Part shown: positions 18,674 to 28,374 of the stretch, in pieces
Layout: every line of letters starts with the position of its first letter
Position numbering within the stretch: position 1 is the first letter of the stretch
Source: Neorhizobium sp. UBA7851
GTDB taxonomy: Bacteria > Pseudomonadota > Alphaproteobacteria > Rhizobiales > Rhizobiaceae
DNA: 64,000 nucleotides
Reading direction: 5' to 3'
NCBI GenBank assembly: GCA_002500765.1
Contig: DLSX01000129.1
Location: 35,733 to 99,732 of the forward strand
Position numbers and translations under genes: made by a program
The notes under the pieces: generated by a model
Told to the model about the DNA's origin: nothing
The model's input: the letters and a program-made list of their open reading frames with translations, nothing else
Database searches by the model: none

Positions 18674-19570
18674 ATGACGCGGGTGACGTTGGCTCAGCTT
18701 GAGACGTTCTACTGGACTGTGCAGCTCGGATCGGCTCAACGGGCCGCCGATCATCTCAATCTTGCCCAGCCGACCGTTTCGCTGCGTCTGAAGGAACTGC
18801 GTGCGGCGCTTGGCAGCGATCTGTTCGAGCGGACGAGTCGCGGCTTGATCGTTGCCGCCGAAGGTAAGGCGCTGCTTCCTCATATTTCGACCATCCTTTC
18901 GGAAGTCGGAGAAATTCTGCAGAAGAACGCAGAGCAGGCATTGGTCGGAAAGCTGCGCGTTGGCCTTGCAGAAGGTTTTGCGGTCAATTGCCTTCCGCCG
19001 CTGCTCGATGCCCTGCGACAACAGCATCCTCATCTCAAACCCGAGTGGAATGTTTCGACCAGCACCAATCTCGAGGCGGCGATTCTCGAAGACCAACTGG
19101 ATATGGCTGTCATCCTCAATCCGATCGGTCATGAGAAGATGACGCTTGTGCCGCTTGGTGTTCAACCCACTGCCTGGGTGGTGCCGTCGAGTTGGGAGAT
19201 TAGCGAGCCGATCACTCCCAAAGACATGTGGTTGCTGCCGGTCGTGACCAATCCCGCGCCATCGGCCATGTACAGGCAGGTGACCGGATGGTTTGCCGCT
19301 GAAGGTCTCATGCCGGCGCAGATGAGCATCTGCACGAGCGTTGCGGTAATCGCGGAGCTTGTCGCTGGGGGCTTGGGCGCTGCCTTGTTGCCGGTTCGAA
19401 TGGCGGAACGCTACGTGCGCGATGGCGGCATGCGGATCGTCAACTCAGTGCCGCCGGCCGATAACGGCCGCCTCTACATCGCTTCACGCGCCGGCATAGA
19501 GGATGCGAAGGTGACAGCCGTCAGCAAGCTCGTTCGAACGGTTATCGAGCAGCTTGGTTATCTTGGGTGA
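18674..19570 (+). CDS. LysR-family transcriptional regulator
   Basis: A 298-residue regulator. The winged helix-turn-helix is at residues 3-62 (LAQLETFYWTVQLGSAQRAADHLNLAQPTVSLRLKELRAALG), followed by a two-lobed effector domain (LRVGLAEGFAVNCLPPLL onward). It is divergent from the MFS and mandelate-racemase-like genes, so it probably activates them when the acid sugar or an intermediate is present. It is not part of a longer forward transcript. Confidence 0.92.
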   Translation: MTRVTLAQLETFYWTVQLGSAQRAADHLNLAQPTVSLRLKELRAALGSDLFERTSRGLIVAAEGKALLPHISTILSEVGEILQKNAEQALVGKLRVGLAEGFAVNCLPPLLDALRQQHPHLKPEWNVSTSTNLEAAILEDQLDMAVILNPIGHEKMTLVPLGVQPTAWVVPSSWEISEPITPKDMWLLPVVTNPAPSAMYRQVTGWFAAEGLMPAQMSICTSVAVIAELVAGGLGAALLPVRMAERYVRDGGMRIVNSVPPADNGRLYIASRAGIEDAKVTAVSKLVRTVIEQLGYLG

Positions 19571-19921
19571 TCTGGGATACCACCACATAGATCCCCGGCG
19601 AGTGCCAGGTGCCAAGTGTCACACCGAAACTGTTTCGTGGTCAAGCCGTCGCATTCCGGGGCAGGGCGGCCGTCATGGATGCGCCGTTCGTTGCATATGG
19701 CCATTCAGGCCGTTTTTCATCGTGGGGGTTGCCGGTCTCGAAGAAGTTTGCGAGGTAGTAGGATCGTTCCTGCCACAGGCGGCAGCAGGAGCCGAATATC
19801 CGATGAGCAGATTAAGGCCTAGCAGATCTCATATTGTGTTTCTTCTCCGAAACCTGTCTCTGGACGGTGCTCGACCTTCGCTTGAGGTTGATCGTTCTGT
19901 TACTGAAGCGGATACAAAAAA
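19571..19921. other. Intergenic stretch without a supported gene
   Basis: 351 bp between the LysR and AraC genes, both on the plus strand. Short open frames here have no ribosome site and no family pattern. I see no strong terminator or operator. Confidence 0.5.
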
Positions 19922-20818
19922 TTGAAGTTTTGGCACTCCATGGTGTGGCGAACCGAAGGAATCCGGGTCGTTCGTCCAGCAAAATGGCGTCAGCTCGACG
20001 GCCTCGTCAGCGTTTATTGGGAAGCTGAGAGCCAATCCGGCGCACGCGGTTATTATCTTGCCGAAGATCCCCGCATCATGATCTTCTTTAATGACGTGTC
20101 GTCTCTTGTCCGAATCTCCAACGAGGATGGGAGTTTTTCAAGAAACTCTCGCCCGATGACGCGTGCGGTCTATGTCCCGGCGGGCGTCCCGATGTGGACG
20201 AACAGCAGATCGTCTCATCGCTTCTCACATCTCAATCTGCATGTGCACAAACACCGGATGTTGCGATACCTCGCTCCGTCAGTTGGTAGTTCCGACGCTC
20301 TGGCCGCACTACGGCGACCGGTGGAAATCCAGGATATCGCCGCCGTAGAAACATTGGCCGGACTGCTGGTGGACGAGATATCCAACCCGTCGCGCCACGC
20401 CGTTTATGCCGAAAGCCTGGTTGGCAGCATTGTCAGCGGATTGCTTGATATTCCCCACGGACATGATCAATCGGCTACCAGTCATTTGACCGGATTGCAG
20501 ATGAACCAGCTGACCGAGCGGATCGACGCCCAGCATGGTCATCGGCTGACCATTGCCGAGATGGCAGACAGCGTCGGAGTGTCGCTCGGTTCGTTCTCGG
20601 ATGTTTTCAAGGAGACAACAGGCAAGACGCCTTTGCAGTGGCAGCTTGCCCGGCGCATCGAGCTCGCCAAAAAACTGCTGCTGGAAAGTGACCTGGCGGT
20701 CGCTGAAATTGCGGCTCAGCTCGGATTTACCGACCAGGCGCATCTGACAAAGGCGTTCAGACAGGCCGTGGGTGACACACCGGCGGCCTGGAGGCGGCAT
20801 CTTTTCAAGGATCTCTGA
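19922..20818 (+). CDS. AraC-family transcriptional regulator, next to siderophore receptor
   Basis: About 298 residues from a TTG at 19922; the ATG at 19940 (giving 292 residues) is an equally good start, as no clear ribosome site decides. The C-terminal double helix-turn-helix is intact (LTIAEMADSVGVSLGSFSDVFKETTGKTPLQWQLARRIELAKKLL, then VAEIAAQLGFTDQAHLTKAFRQAVGDTP). The N-terminal part is a sensing domain I do not recognise in detail. It is convergent with a TonB-dependent siderophore receptor gene; AraC regulators of the PchR type often control such receptors in response to the ferric siderophore, so that is the likely role. Confidence 0.87.
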   Translation: MKFWHSMVWRTEGIRVVRPAKWRQLDGLVSVYWEAESQSGARGYYLAEDPRIMIFFNDVSSLVRISNEDGSFSRNSRPMTRAVYVPAGVPMWTNSRSSHRFSHLNLHVHKHRMLRYLAPSVGSSDALAALRRPVEIQDIAAVETLAGLLVDEISNPSRHAVYAESLVGSIVSGLLDIPHGHDQSATSHLTGLQMNQLTERIDAQHGHRLTIAEMADSVGVSLGSFSDVFKETTGKTPLQWQLARRIELAKKLLLESDLAVAEIAAQLGFTDQAHLTKAFRQAVGDTPAAWRRHLFKDL

Positions 20819-20840
20819 AGGGCCGCCCGAGGCGGCCCTT
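20818..20840. terminator. Bidirectional hairpin between convergent AraC and receptor genes
   Basis: A perfect 10-bp stem (AAGGGCCGCC with GGCGGCCCTT) with a 3-base loop directly at the AraC stop codon and 38 bp beyond the receptor stop. A T-rich tract is weak on both sides, so it may act as a shared terminator or an mRNA-end stabiliser. Confidence 0.5.
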
Positions 20841-20877
20841 CATTCGGACGTGTGTCTCGAAGTCTCGTGCTAACCTG

Positions 20878-23049
20878 TCAGAAACGGTAGCGCAGCGAGC
20901 CAGTGACGGTCCGGCCTTCTTCAACATAGCACCATGATCCGGCGCAGGTCGTTTCGCGGTTGTCGAAGATGTTGCTCACATTGAGCTTGGCCGACAGACC
21001 CTTCAGGTCCGGATTAGCCGCACCGAAATCATATCCGACAGACGCGTCCACCAATATGCGCTCATCATTCTTGCCGGTGTTGTTCGCGTCGGTCTTCCAT
21101 GTCTTGGAATAATAACGGGCACCAGCGCCAAGGCTCAGACCTTCCAGCGGGCCGGACGGCATCTGATAGTTGGCCCAGACGGTGAACTGGTTTGCCGGAA
21201 GACCGGATGGTGCCTTTCCGGGATTGTCGCCGGCCAGAATTTCCATGTCGAGATACGTGTAGGATGCGAGCAGATCGAGACCGTCGAGCACGCTCGTCTT
21301 GGCCTCGATTTCAAAACCCCGCGAACGAACCTTCCCTCGGGAAACCTGGAAGCCGATATTGTCCGGGTCGGAGGCTAGCGTATTCGTCTGCTCGATGTTG
21401 AAGACCGCCGCATTGACGGCAAGGTTCAGGTCAGTCGGACGATACTTGACGCCCACCTCGAACTGCTCACCTTCCGATGGAGCAAAATAAGCGCCCGACT
21501 TGCTTGTCCCCGAATTCGGCGCGAACGACGTCGAATAGCTAACATAAGGCGAGATGCCGTTATCGAAGAGATAGGCCAGACCTATGCGCTTGGAGAAATG
21601 CGTGACCTGCTCGCTCTGATTGCTGTCGAGCCAGTCGTAACGACCACCAAGGGTCAGAACGAAGTTATTGTACTCGATCTGATCCTGCAGATAGATGCCA
21701 TACTGGTTCTGTCGGGTGATGGATGCGGGTCCCATATCCGCGCTGGTCGGACCCGAGATGGGCTGTTTTCCGTAGTTCCAGTCCGCATAGTCGAACGGAG
21801 GAGCTGCGATGCTTCCATAGGCATAGGAGCTTTCCAGATAGCTGTAGTCCATTCCCCCCAAAAGGGTATGCTGCAGGCCGCCGGTCGCGACATTCCACTC
21901 AAGCTGATTGTCAATCACGAAGGTGGTCGCGGAATCCTGGATCCGGTCTGCCGTCCGGCTTCCATCCGGCAAAAGAATCCCGTCAGCATCGGTGCTGAAA
22001 CTGACATATTTCATGTCCACGTCGACTTCCTGGTACCGTAGGTTCTGGCGGAACTCGAGGTTGTCGGAGAAGCGGTGCTGGAATTCGTAACCGATACGCT
22101 TCTGGTGCAGATCGAGGTCTGCCCATGCCGGATCACCGGACTCAAGATCCGTCTTTACGCCGTTCTGGCTGACGTAGCCTGCCGCGCCACCGCTGGTGAT
22201 GTCGGAATATTCCCCCAGGATCGTCAGCTGTGTATCGCGGTCGTCTGATCGAAATGTCACGGCAGGCGCGATATAGATGCGATCATTCTTTGCCGCGATG
22301 AACTGCGTGTCGGCGTTCCGAACAAGACCGGTAATGCGATAAAGGACATTGTCATTGTCGCCAACCGGACCTGACGAATCGAAATTCACCTGGCGGTGGT
22401 CGAAGTTGCCGATCTGCCCTTCCACTTCGTTGAACCGCTCATCGGTCGGGCGTTTCGAGACCACGTTGACGAGACCACCCGGAGATCCTCCACCATAAAG
22501 GACAGAGCTCGGCCCTTTGAGAATGCTGACGGCTTCAAGGCCGTAGGGTTCCTTGCGGGCAACCGAGAAATTGCCTCCGACGTCACGCAGGCCATCCCGG
22601 TAATAGCCGTTGCTGGTGACGTTGAAGCCGCGGATGAACACCGTGTCGAAACGTGGATCGAAACCATAGACGCCCGTACGCACACCGGAGCTGTAATTGG
22701 CCGCTTGAACCAGGCTCTGGACGTTACGGTCCTCGAGTTCCTTGCGGGAGATGATCGAAATCGACTGGGGGACCTTGGCAAGGTCAGCGTCGGTTTTCGT
22801 TCCGACAGTCGCTGACTGGCCGACATAACCATCTGCCCTGACTGCGCTTGTCGCACTGCTTCCCGGCGTGACGCTGGCGCCACTCAGGACGATTGGAGCA
22901 AGAGTGGTATCCGAGTTTGCAGTTGCTGCGTCCTGGCTCATCGCAAGGGTCGGTGTCAACGTGAATAGCGCCGTACAACCGAGGAGGAACCCATTTCTGG
23001 AGCGTTTGTAGGTCTGGCTCGCAATCCAGCTTGTCCGTTTCATGTTCAT
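20878..23049 (-). CDS. TonB-dependent siderophore receptor
   Basis: Outer-membrane gated channel of 723 residues for a ferric siderophore. I start it at the ATG at 23049; the frame stays open upstream, but that part does not look like protein. A signal peptide is clear (RNGFLLGCTALFTLTPTLAMSQ). The plug domain covers about residues 55-210 (VPQSISIISRKELEDRN, FIRGF, EAVSILKGPSSVLYGGGSPGGLVNVVSKRP). The rest is a 22-strand barrel ending in a terminal Phe (SLRYRF). A Cys pair near the C-terminus (TTCAGSWCYVEEG) resembles ferrichrome/hydroxamate receptors. The AraC gene is convergent. No siderophore biosynthesis gene is in the window, so xenosiderophore uptake is plausible. Confidence 0.93.
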   Translation of the reverse strand: MNMKRTSWIASQTYKRSRNGFLLGCTALFTLTPTLAMSQDAATANSDTTLAPIVLSGASVTPGSSATSAVRADGYVGQSATVGTKTDADLAKVPQSISIISRKELEDRNVQSLVQAANYSSGVRTGVYGFDPRFDTVFIRGFNVTSNGYYRDGLRDVGGNFSVARKEPYGLEAVSILKGPSSVLYGGGSPGGLVNVVSKRPTDERFNEVEGQIGNFDHRQVNFDSSGPVGDNDNVLYRITGLVRNADTQFIAAKNDRIYIAPAVTFRSDDRDTQLTILGEYSDITSGGAAGYVSQNGVKTDLESGDPAWADLDLHQKRIGYEFQHRFSDNLEFRQNLRYQEVDVDMKYVSFSTDADGILLPDGSRTADRIQDSATTFVIDNQLEWNVATGGLQHTLLGGMDYSYLESSYAYGSIAAPPFDYADWNYGKQPISGPTSADMGPASITRQNQYGIYLQDQIEYNNFVLTLGGRYDWLDSNQSEQVTHFSKRIGLAYLFDNGISPYVSYSTSFAPNSGTSKSGAYFAPSEGEQFEVGVKYRPTDLNLAVNAAVFNIEQTNTLASDPDNIGFQVSRGKVRSRGFEIEAKTSVLDGLDLLASYTYLDMEILAGDNPGKAPSGLPANQFTVWANYQMPSGPLEGLSLGAGARYYSKTWKTDANNTGKNDERILVDASVGYDFGAANPDLKGLSAKLNVSNIFDNRETTCAGSWCYVEEGRTVTGSLRYRF

Positions 23050-23410
23050 ACCATTTTCCGTCATTGGCTCGATGGCTGGGGCGCTTTCAAATCGAATGCC
23101 GCAACCTATGTCTGGTGGGGAACATGATACGCACCTGCCAATGGCTGCCGTGCGAACCTCGCCTTTAATCAGCCGCAAGCAGAACCAATCCGTCCCCTGC
23201 CTCCGTCTAACCTGAGTGTTAAGGTCTGGTATTGTATGTATTCGGATTTTTTGTAGAAAAGCGGCGACAACGAACAAGCGTTCTCAATGGCGATATTTGC
23301 TCTCGCGGCAATGGTAGTCACAGCGTGCCGGCATGACCCTGATTGCCTCTCCCCGAAATTGGAGTAGAGAAGCAGCGATATCGCCAGCGCCAATTCCACA
23401 CCGGGAATTC
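23050..23410. other. Divergent intergenic region, receptor and DMT promoters
   Basis: 361 bp between the minus-strand receptor and the plus-strand DMT gene, which must hold both promoters. No convincing Fur box or perfect palindrome was found by eye. Confidence 0.4.
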
Positions 23411-24328
23411 ATGAATAGCCCATTCTCAGATCACAAGCCCCTGCTGGGCATCGCTTTGGCGTCGGCAGGATATGCCTGCTTTGCCTTGCAGGACGCCATC
23501 GTCAAATGGCTGGTCGCGGATTACGAGGTGCCTCAGGTTCTGTTCGTCCGAAGCCTCATCATCGTCCTGGTGACCGGACCTCTGGCGTTATATTTCCGCC
23601 ATCCATCGATCATGAAAAGCCGCTATCGCGGAACCGTGGTCCTGCGAGCGGGCTTGATGCTCGTTGCGTGGCTGCTGTTTTACAATGCCGCAAGACATCT
23701 GGGTCTCGCCGAGCTTACGACGCTATATTTCTCCGCTCCGATCATGGTCATCTTCCTTTCAATCCTTGTTCTCAAGGAGAAGGTTGGATTGGGGCGCTGG
23801 ATCGCGTGTCTGGGCGGCTTCGTTGGCGTGATGGTGGCGGCAAATCCCGGCCACTCGCCCAATCTGGTGCCGGCCCTGATGTGCCTTGCAGCGGGTTTCT
23901 GCTGGGCGTGGAGCACGATCCTCATCCGAATGGTCAGCAGAACCGAGACGACGTTGACCCAGATGTGGGCGACAAGCTTGCTGTTTGCTCTTGCATGCGC
24001 TGTCTCGCTTCCGTGGTTGTGGAAGACGCCGGACGTGATGGGGGCTGTGTTGATGATCCTGCTGGGTGTTGTTGCCACGATTGGGCAATATCTGCTTTAC
24101 GAAGGTTTCAGACATGCCCCTGCGTCGGCGCTGGCGCCGGTCGAATACACGGGCCTGATCTGGGCATTCTTTTATGGATATGCCATCTGGACCGAGATCC
24201 CGGCTGTGAACGTTTTCACGGGAGCGTGTCTGATCGTGGCCTCGAGCTGTGTTTTGATCGCCTGGGAGCGTCACATGGAGAAAACGGCGCGAGCCGGAGT
24301 ATCATCCCGTTCCTCCCGAACAGGCTGA
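23411..24328 (+). CDS. DMT-superfamily (EamA) transporter
   Basis: Inner-membrane protein of 305 residues when started at the ATG at 23411 (MNSPFSD), with a weak GGGAA upstream. It has two EamA repeats of about five helices each (first about residues 10-145, second about 150-290); the typical GY-ACFALQDAIVKWL and APASALAPVEYTGLIWAFFYGYAIWTEIP segments are visible. Family members export amino acids, nucleosides or other metabolites. Being divergent from a siderophore receptor could suggest metallophore-related efflux, but nothing in the sequence supports that further. Confidence 0.88.
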   Translation: MNSPFSDHKPLLGIALASAGYACFALQDAIVKWLVADYEVPQVLFVRSLIIVLVTGPLALYFRHPSIMKSRYRGTVVLRAGLMLVAWLLFYNAARHLGLAELTTLYFSAPIMVIFLSILVLKEKVGLGRWIACLGGFVGVMVAANPGHSPNLVPALMCLAAGFCWAWSTILIRMVSRTETTLTQMWATSLLFALACAVSLPWLWKTPDVMGAVLMILLGVVATIGQYLLYEGFRHAPASALAPVEYTGLIWAFFYGYAIWTEIPAVNVFTGACLIVASSCVLIAWERHMEKTARAGVSSRSSRTG

Positions 24329-24385
24329 GCAATTGCTTGGCTCTAATGCCAGTGATCTCGATTTGCGTTTATGCATCGCCTGGGC

Positions 24386-24411
24386 AAGCGAGGAGACCTG
24401 CGTCTCCGCTT
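24386..24411 (+). terminator. Weak hairpin downstream of the DMT gene
   Basis: An imperfect stem (AAGCGAGGAGAC with GTCTCCGCTT, one bulge) around a 4-base loop, 58 bp beyond the DMT stop. There is no T run after it, so termination is uncertain. Confidence 0.3.
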
Positions 24412-24622
24412 ACGCATCCGGTAGCTTGAGCCGCTTCGACAGTGGGAAGTTGTTTCGCGGGCGCTCGTTCCAATCAGCCGTGCGGCTTTCTTGTGAAGAA
24501 AGGGGAGGCCAGGCAGCAAAGGAGATGCAATCCACGTAGACCCTCAACATCAAGCGCCTCGGATTTCATGCCGGCGTCTATCTGTTACCCTGCGCGACGG
24601 GTTCGGACGAGCCTTCCGGCTA

Positions 24623-25318
24623 TTATCCTTGCTGCGTAAGACGTTTCTTCTTCGGCGCCGGTGCTTCTTTTCTCTCTTCCAGGCCAAGCTTGCCGATATT
24701 GGCGAAGACAGTCCTCAGATGACTGCGAACACTCTTCGTTGCGGTTTCAGGATCACCACGCATGATGGCATCGGCAATGAGATTGTGCTCAGCGAGAATT
24801 TCCTTCACCCGGCTTTTGTCCTGTACCGTCAGATAACGCACACGGTCAAACTGGGTTTTGGCGCGAAGAATTGCATTCCAGGTTCCGGCGTAACCGCTTA
24901 ACTCGGCGATCAGGGCATGGAAGCCGTTATCAAGGCGATAGAACTCATCGGGATTTTTCGCCGCGGCGACCTGTTCGCGGATATTTTCCTTCAGGCGCTT
25001 GCGCCCGTCGTCATCGATATTCCTTGCCGCATCCGCAACCAGGGCACATTCCAGGTGTTCACGAATGTATTGGCCGACGCGAACAGCCTCCAGGGAAATC
25101 GGGGCGACGAATGTGCCGACATGGGGATAGATGACGACCAGTTCTTCCTCAGAAAGCTTGATGAGCGCCTCGCGTACCGGTGTCCGGCTGACCCCCAGCT
25201 GCTCGCAGATCTCCGCTTCCGAAAGCGGCGTTTCAGGTTCCAGGCGGCCGCTCACGATATCGTCCCTGATTTTGTCAAACACCTGGTTCGTCAAACGGTA
25301 TCGGCTGCGGTCCATCAT
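24623..25318 (-). CDS. GntR-family regulator, FCD subfamily (hexuronate operon)
   Basis: A 231-residue regulator. The winged helix-turn-helix is at residues 8-70 (VFDKIRDDIVSGRLEPETPLSEAEICEQLGVSRTPVREALIKL). The FCD ligand-binding domain spans about 85-215, with metal-binding-type Asp and His residues (FYRLDNGFHALIAELSG; EHNLIADAIMRGD). It lies downstream of uxuA, separated by a terminator-like hairpin, so it probably has its own promoter plus some read-through. By family and context it should be an ExuR/UxuR-like repressor responding to fructuronate or a related uronate. The C-terminus is Lys-rich. Confidence 0.9.
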   Translation of the reverse strand: MMDRSRYRLTNQVFDKIRDDIVSGRLEPETPLSEAEICEQLGVSRTPVREALIKLSEEELVVIYPHVGTFVAPISLEAVRVGQYIREHLECALVADAARNIDDDGRKRLKENIREQVAAAKNPDEFYRLDNGFHALIAELSGYAGTWNAILRAKTQFDRVRYLTVQDKSRVKEILAEHNLIADAIMRGDPETATKSVRSHLRTVFANIGKLGLEERKEAPAPKKKRLTQQG

Positions 25319-25384
25319 GGTCTCTCTCGCTTCATTATGGGCTATGTCAAAATCGCCACTCGCTAGGAAGGTGCTGTTTATAAT

Positions 25385-25418
25385 AAAGGCATCGGCGCGT
25401 TTTGGCGCCGATGCCTTT
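25385..25418 (-). terminator. Terminator of the uxuA transcript
   Basis: A perfect 14-bp stem (AAAGGCATCGGCGC with its complement) and a 6-base loop. It is 23 bp past the uxuA stop on the minus strand and runs into TTTATTATAA on that strand. This is the strongest hairpin of the window. Confidence 0.8.
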
Positions 25419-25440
25419 GGTCGCGTGATATTGCGCGCTT

Positions 25441-26631
25441 TCAGGCAATTCTTCCGTCTCTCAATGCGCTGATCGTATGCATGACACCCCGGAGTTCGGC
25501 AAGTCCCTTGAGGCGACCGACGAACGAGTAGCCCGGGTTCATCGTCTGACCGATATCATCGCCGAGAAGGTGGCCGTGATCGGGGCGCATCGGTATCTGT
25601 TGAACGGGGTGCCCGATCGAAGCTCGCCGGGCTTCCTCCGCCATGATCGCTGCCGTCACAGCAATAAGATCGGTATCGCCTCCAAGGTGATCGGCTTCGT
25701 AGAAGGAACCATCCGGCTCATGCGTGGTATTGCGCAGATGAACGAAATGGATCCGTGACGCAAATTCCTTTGCCATGGCCGGCAGATCGTTTTTCAGGTT
25801 GGAGCCGAAAGAGCCGGTGCATAACGTCAGGCCGCAGGCCTCCTGCGGAACACCTGCGAAAAGTGCTCTCACATCATCGGCGCACGACATGACGCGCGGC
25901 AGGCCGAAGATCGGGAATGCCGGATCATCGGGATGGATGCATAGACGCGCGCCTTCCTCTTCGGCCACCGGCGTAATTTCACGCAAAAATTCGATGAGAT
26001 TGGCACGCAGATCCTCCGTGCCGATCTGCTGGTAAAGTTCGAGCATATCCTTGAACGTCGAACGGTTGTAGGCAAAGTCGCGAGCCGGTAGCCAATCGAT
26101 CAGCGTCCGCTCCAACTCTGCGACCGTCTCCTGGCTCATCGCGTTGAAACGCTTTTCGGCCATTTCGAGATGTTCGCCGGAATAGGAGCTTTCAGCATTC
26201 TTGCGGTTCAGAACGAAAAGATCGTATGCCGCGAAATCGACGCTGTCATAGCGCAGGGCATAACCGCCATTCGGCAGCCGATACATCAGGTTGGTGCGGC
26301 TCCAGTCGGTGATGACCATGAAATTGTAACATATCACCTTCACCCCTGAACGTGCGACGTTGCGAATGGATTGCTTGTAGTTGTCGATCTTCTCGCGAAA
26401 ATTGCCGCTACGAGTCTTGATCTCTTCGCCCACGCCGATGCTCTCGACGACCGACCAGTTCAATCCGGCTGCCTCGATGACGGATTTGCGCTTCTCGATT
26501 TCATCGACAGGCCAGATGCCGCCCTGGTTCATGTGATGCAGGGCAGTAACGATGCCTGTGGCTCCCGCCTGGCGGGCTTTCTCCAAGCTGACGGGATCTT
26601 CCGGGCCAAACCAGCGCCATGTCTGTTCCAT
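25441..26631 (-). CDS. uxuA: Mannonate dehydratase
   Basis: A 396-residue TIM-barrel enzyme converting D-mannonate to 2-keto-3-deoxy-D-gluconate, the third enzyme of glucuronate breakdown. The start MEQTWRWFGPEDPVSLEKARQAGATGIVTALHH and the metal-binding segments LCIHPDDP, TLCTGSFGS, HFVHLRNT and the end block MRPDHGHLL are typical of UxuA. An AAGGAGAAT ribosome site lies before the ATG. It follows uxuB by 45 bp on the same transcript. No 2-keto-3-deoxygluconate kinase or aldolase gene is in this window, so those steps must be encoded elsewhere. Confidence 0.97.
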   Translation of the reverse strand: MEQTWRWFGPEDPVSLEKARQAGATGIVTALHHMNQGGIWPVDEIEKRKSVIEAAGLNWSVVESIGVGEEIKTRSGNFREKIDNYKQSIRNVARSGVKVICYNFMVITDWSRTNLMYRLPNGGYALRYDSVDFAAYDLFVLNRKNAESSYSGEHLEMAEKRFNAMSQETVAELERTLIDWLPARDFAYNRSTFKDMLELYQQIGTEDLRANLIEFLREITPVAEEEGARLCIHPDDPAFPIFGLPRVMSCADDVRALFAGVPQEACGLTLCTGSFGSNLKNDLPAMAKEFASRIHFVHLRNTTHEPDGSFYEADHLGGDTDLIAVTAAIMAEEARRASIGHPVQQIPMRPDHGHLLGDDIGQTMNPGYSFVGRLKGLAELRGVMHTISALRDGRIA

Positions 26632-26676
26632 TGATATTCTCCTTGTCTTGATGTTCGTGTGCGTATGCGCAGTGGC

Positions 26677-28188
26677 CTAGTTATCGGCGAGGAAGGCTTT
26701 CAGGGTTTTGGCGGTACCGTCCGTCATCAGACCAGACAGATGGCGGATTACGGCGGTGCGGAAGTGCGGATTGGCGGGCAGGTCGCCGCCAAAGATGTCC
26801 CGCACCGCAAACAGGCTGTCGGCGAGCAGTTCGGGATCATTGCCGGCATTCGCGGCGATTGTCGTCAGCCGCTCGGCGTAAGGGTCTGCTACCCTGTAAT
26901 CCGCGCCGCGTTCATTTCTGCCTGAGACGAAACGCATCCAGGCCGCAATCGTCAATGGTATGACTTCGGGCTCCTTGCCGGCGGCGTATAATTCGCGGGC
27001 GGCTTCGAGAAGGCGTGGCGGCAATTTCTGCGATCCGTCGGAAGAGATCTGCAGCGTCAGGTGACGAACGCCCTTGTTCCGGAAGCGGGTTTCGAGTTCC
27101 CGCGTATAGGCTTCGACATTCGTTCCTGGGACGATCGGCAGGCTGGGGATCAAGTCGCGATCCCATAATTGTCGGATGATTTTCGACAGATCCGCATTGT
27201 CCATCGCGTCCGAGATCGTTTCGATACCCGCGACAACCGAAAGATAGGCAAGGGTCGAGTGGGCACCGTTCAGGCAGCGCAGCTTCATCATCTCGAAGGG
27301 ATGCACGTCATCCACCATGATGGCGCCGGCTTTTTCCCAGGCCGGGCGCCCCATCGGGAAACGGTCCTCGATCACCCATTGGCGGAACGGCTCGGTCACG
27401 ACCGGCCAGGCATCCTCCAGACCGAGATCTGCGGCGACGGTCGCGCGATCGGCGTCCTGGGTGGCCGGCGTTATCCGGTCCACCATCGTGCAAGGAAAGG
27501 ATACACTTTCCCATATGAAGCGGCCCAATTCCGGATCGCGAAGCGTGGCGAAACGCGAAACGATGTCACGAACCCTGGTGCCGTTTTGTGCGAGATTATC
27601 GCAGACGAGCACGGTGAAGGGGGGATGCCCCGCCTGCTGCCGCAGCCGGATTGCTTCAGTCAGAAAGCCAGGAATGCTGTTGGGTGCGGTCGGGTTGGCA
27701 AGATCTGCCAGAATTGCCGGGTGTTTTTCGTCGAGCGAACCGGTTGCCGCATCCTGGCAATAGCCTTTTTCAGTGACGGTCAGCGTGACGATGCGGATTT
27801 TCGGATCGACCAGAAGATCGAAAATCTCGCCTCGCTGGTCACTGGTGATCATGACGTCAATCATCGAGCCGATGACGCGCAGCTTGTCCTCGCCATTGTC
27901 CCGCGCAAGCAGTGTGTAGAGGCAATCTTGCGGCATCAAGGCGTCGCGTATGGCGGCAGACATGGTGTCGACACCGACGATGCCCCAGTCCTTTGCTCCC
28001 ATTGCCAGAACGTCATCGGTATAGGTGGCGAGATGGGCGCGGCAGAACGCGCCGAGGCCAATATGCACGATGCCTGGAGACACTGCCTCGCGGTGGTAAG
28101 ATGGGCGATGAACGGTTGCTGGCAGCGTGGAAAGCGATGCACTGCAGAGACGTTGACCCGGAACAGCGCTATTTGAATGAGTGTCCAT
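26677..28188 (-). CDS. uxuB: Fructuronate reductase (mannitol dehydrogenase family)
   Basis: NAD-dependent reductase of D-fructuronate to D-mannonate, 503 residues when started at the ATG at 28188, which has GAGGATTTT just upstream. The Rossmann motif is GIVHIGLGAFCRAH (about residues 40-53) and the mannitol-dehydrogenase catalytic Lys lies in the MKLRCLNGAHSTLAYL block, with the FPCTMVDRITPA segment before it. The next gene is uxuA, which uses its product, so assignment to the uronate branch rather than to mannitol is strongly supported by context. A paralogue acting on tagaturonate is less likely, since altronate dehydratase is absent. Confidence 0.93.
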   Translation of the reverse strand: MDTHSNSAVPGQRLCSASLSTLPATVHRPSYHREAVSPGIVHIGLGAFCRAHLATYTDDVLAMGAKDWGIVGVDTMSAAIRDALMPQDCLYTLLARDNGEDKLRVIGSMIDVMITSDQRGEIFDLLVDPKIRIVTLTVTEKGYCQDAATGSLDEKHPAILADLANPTAPNSIPGFLTEAIRLRQQAGHPPFTVLVCDNLAQNGTRVRDIVSRFATLRDPELGRFIWESVSFPCTMVDRITPATQDADRATVAADLGLEDAWPVVTEPFRQWVIEDRFPMGRPAWEKAGAIMVDDVHPFEMMKLRCLNGAHSTLAYLSVVAGIETISDAMDNADLSKIIRQLWDRDLIPSLPIVPGTNVEAYTRELETRFRNKGVRHLTLQISSDGSQKLPPRLLEAARELYAAGKEPEVIPLTIAAWMRFVSGRNERGADYRVADPYAERLTTIAANAGNDPELLADSLFAVRDIFGGDLPANPHFRTAVIRHLSGLMTDGTAKTLKAFLADN

Positions 28189-28332
28189 AAAATCCTCGAT
28201 CTGGTTTAAGGCGGCTGGCCAATTGTCTGTCGATCCGCTCGCCGAAGATGCGTGCCGGAACGCGTAGGCCGTCCTTGCCAAGTGGCGGTCGAGTTGCGAC
28301 GCGAACTTGCACCTGTCCCTCGTCCGGTAACC

Positions 28333-28357
28333 GGAGATCCCCCTTGCGGGGATCTCC
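28333..28357 (-). terminator. Hairpin between the MFS and uxuB genes
   Basis: A perfect 10-bp stem (GGAGATCCCC with GGGGATCTCC), 5-base loop, 18 bp beyond the MFS stop. There is no T run on the minus strand. It may cause partial termination or stabilise the upstream message, giving different levels of transporter and enzymes. Confidence 0.5.
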
Positions 28358-28374
28358 TTGATGATTCAAAGCGC

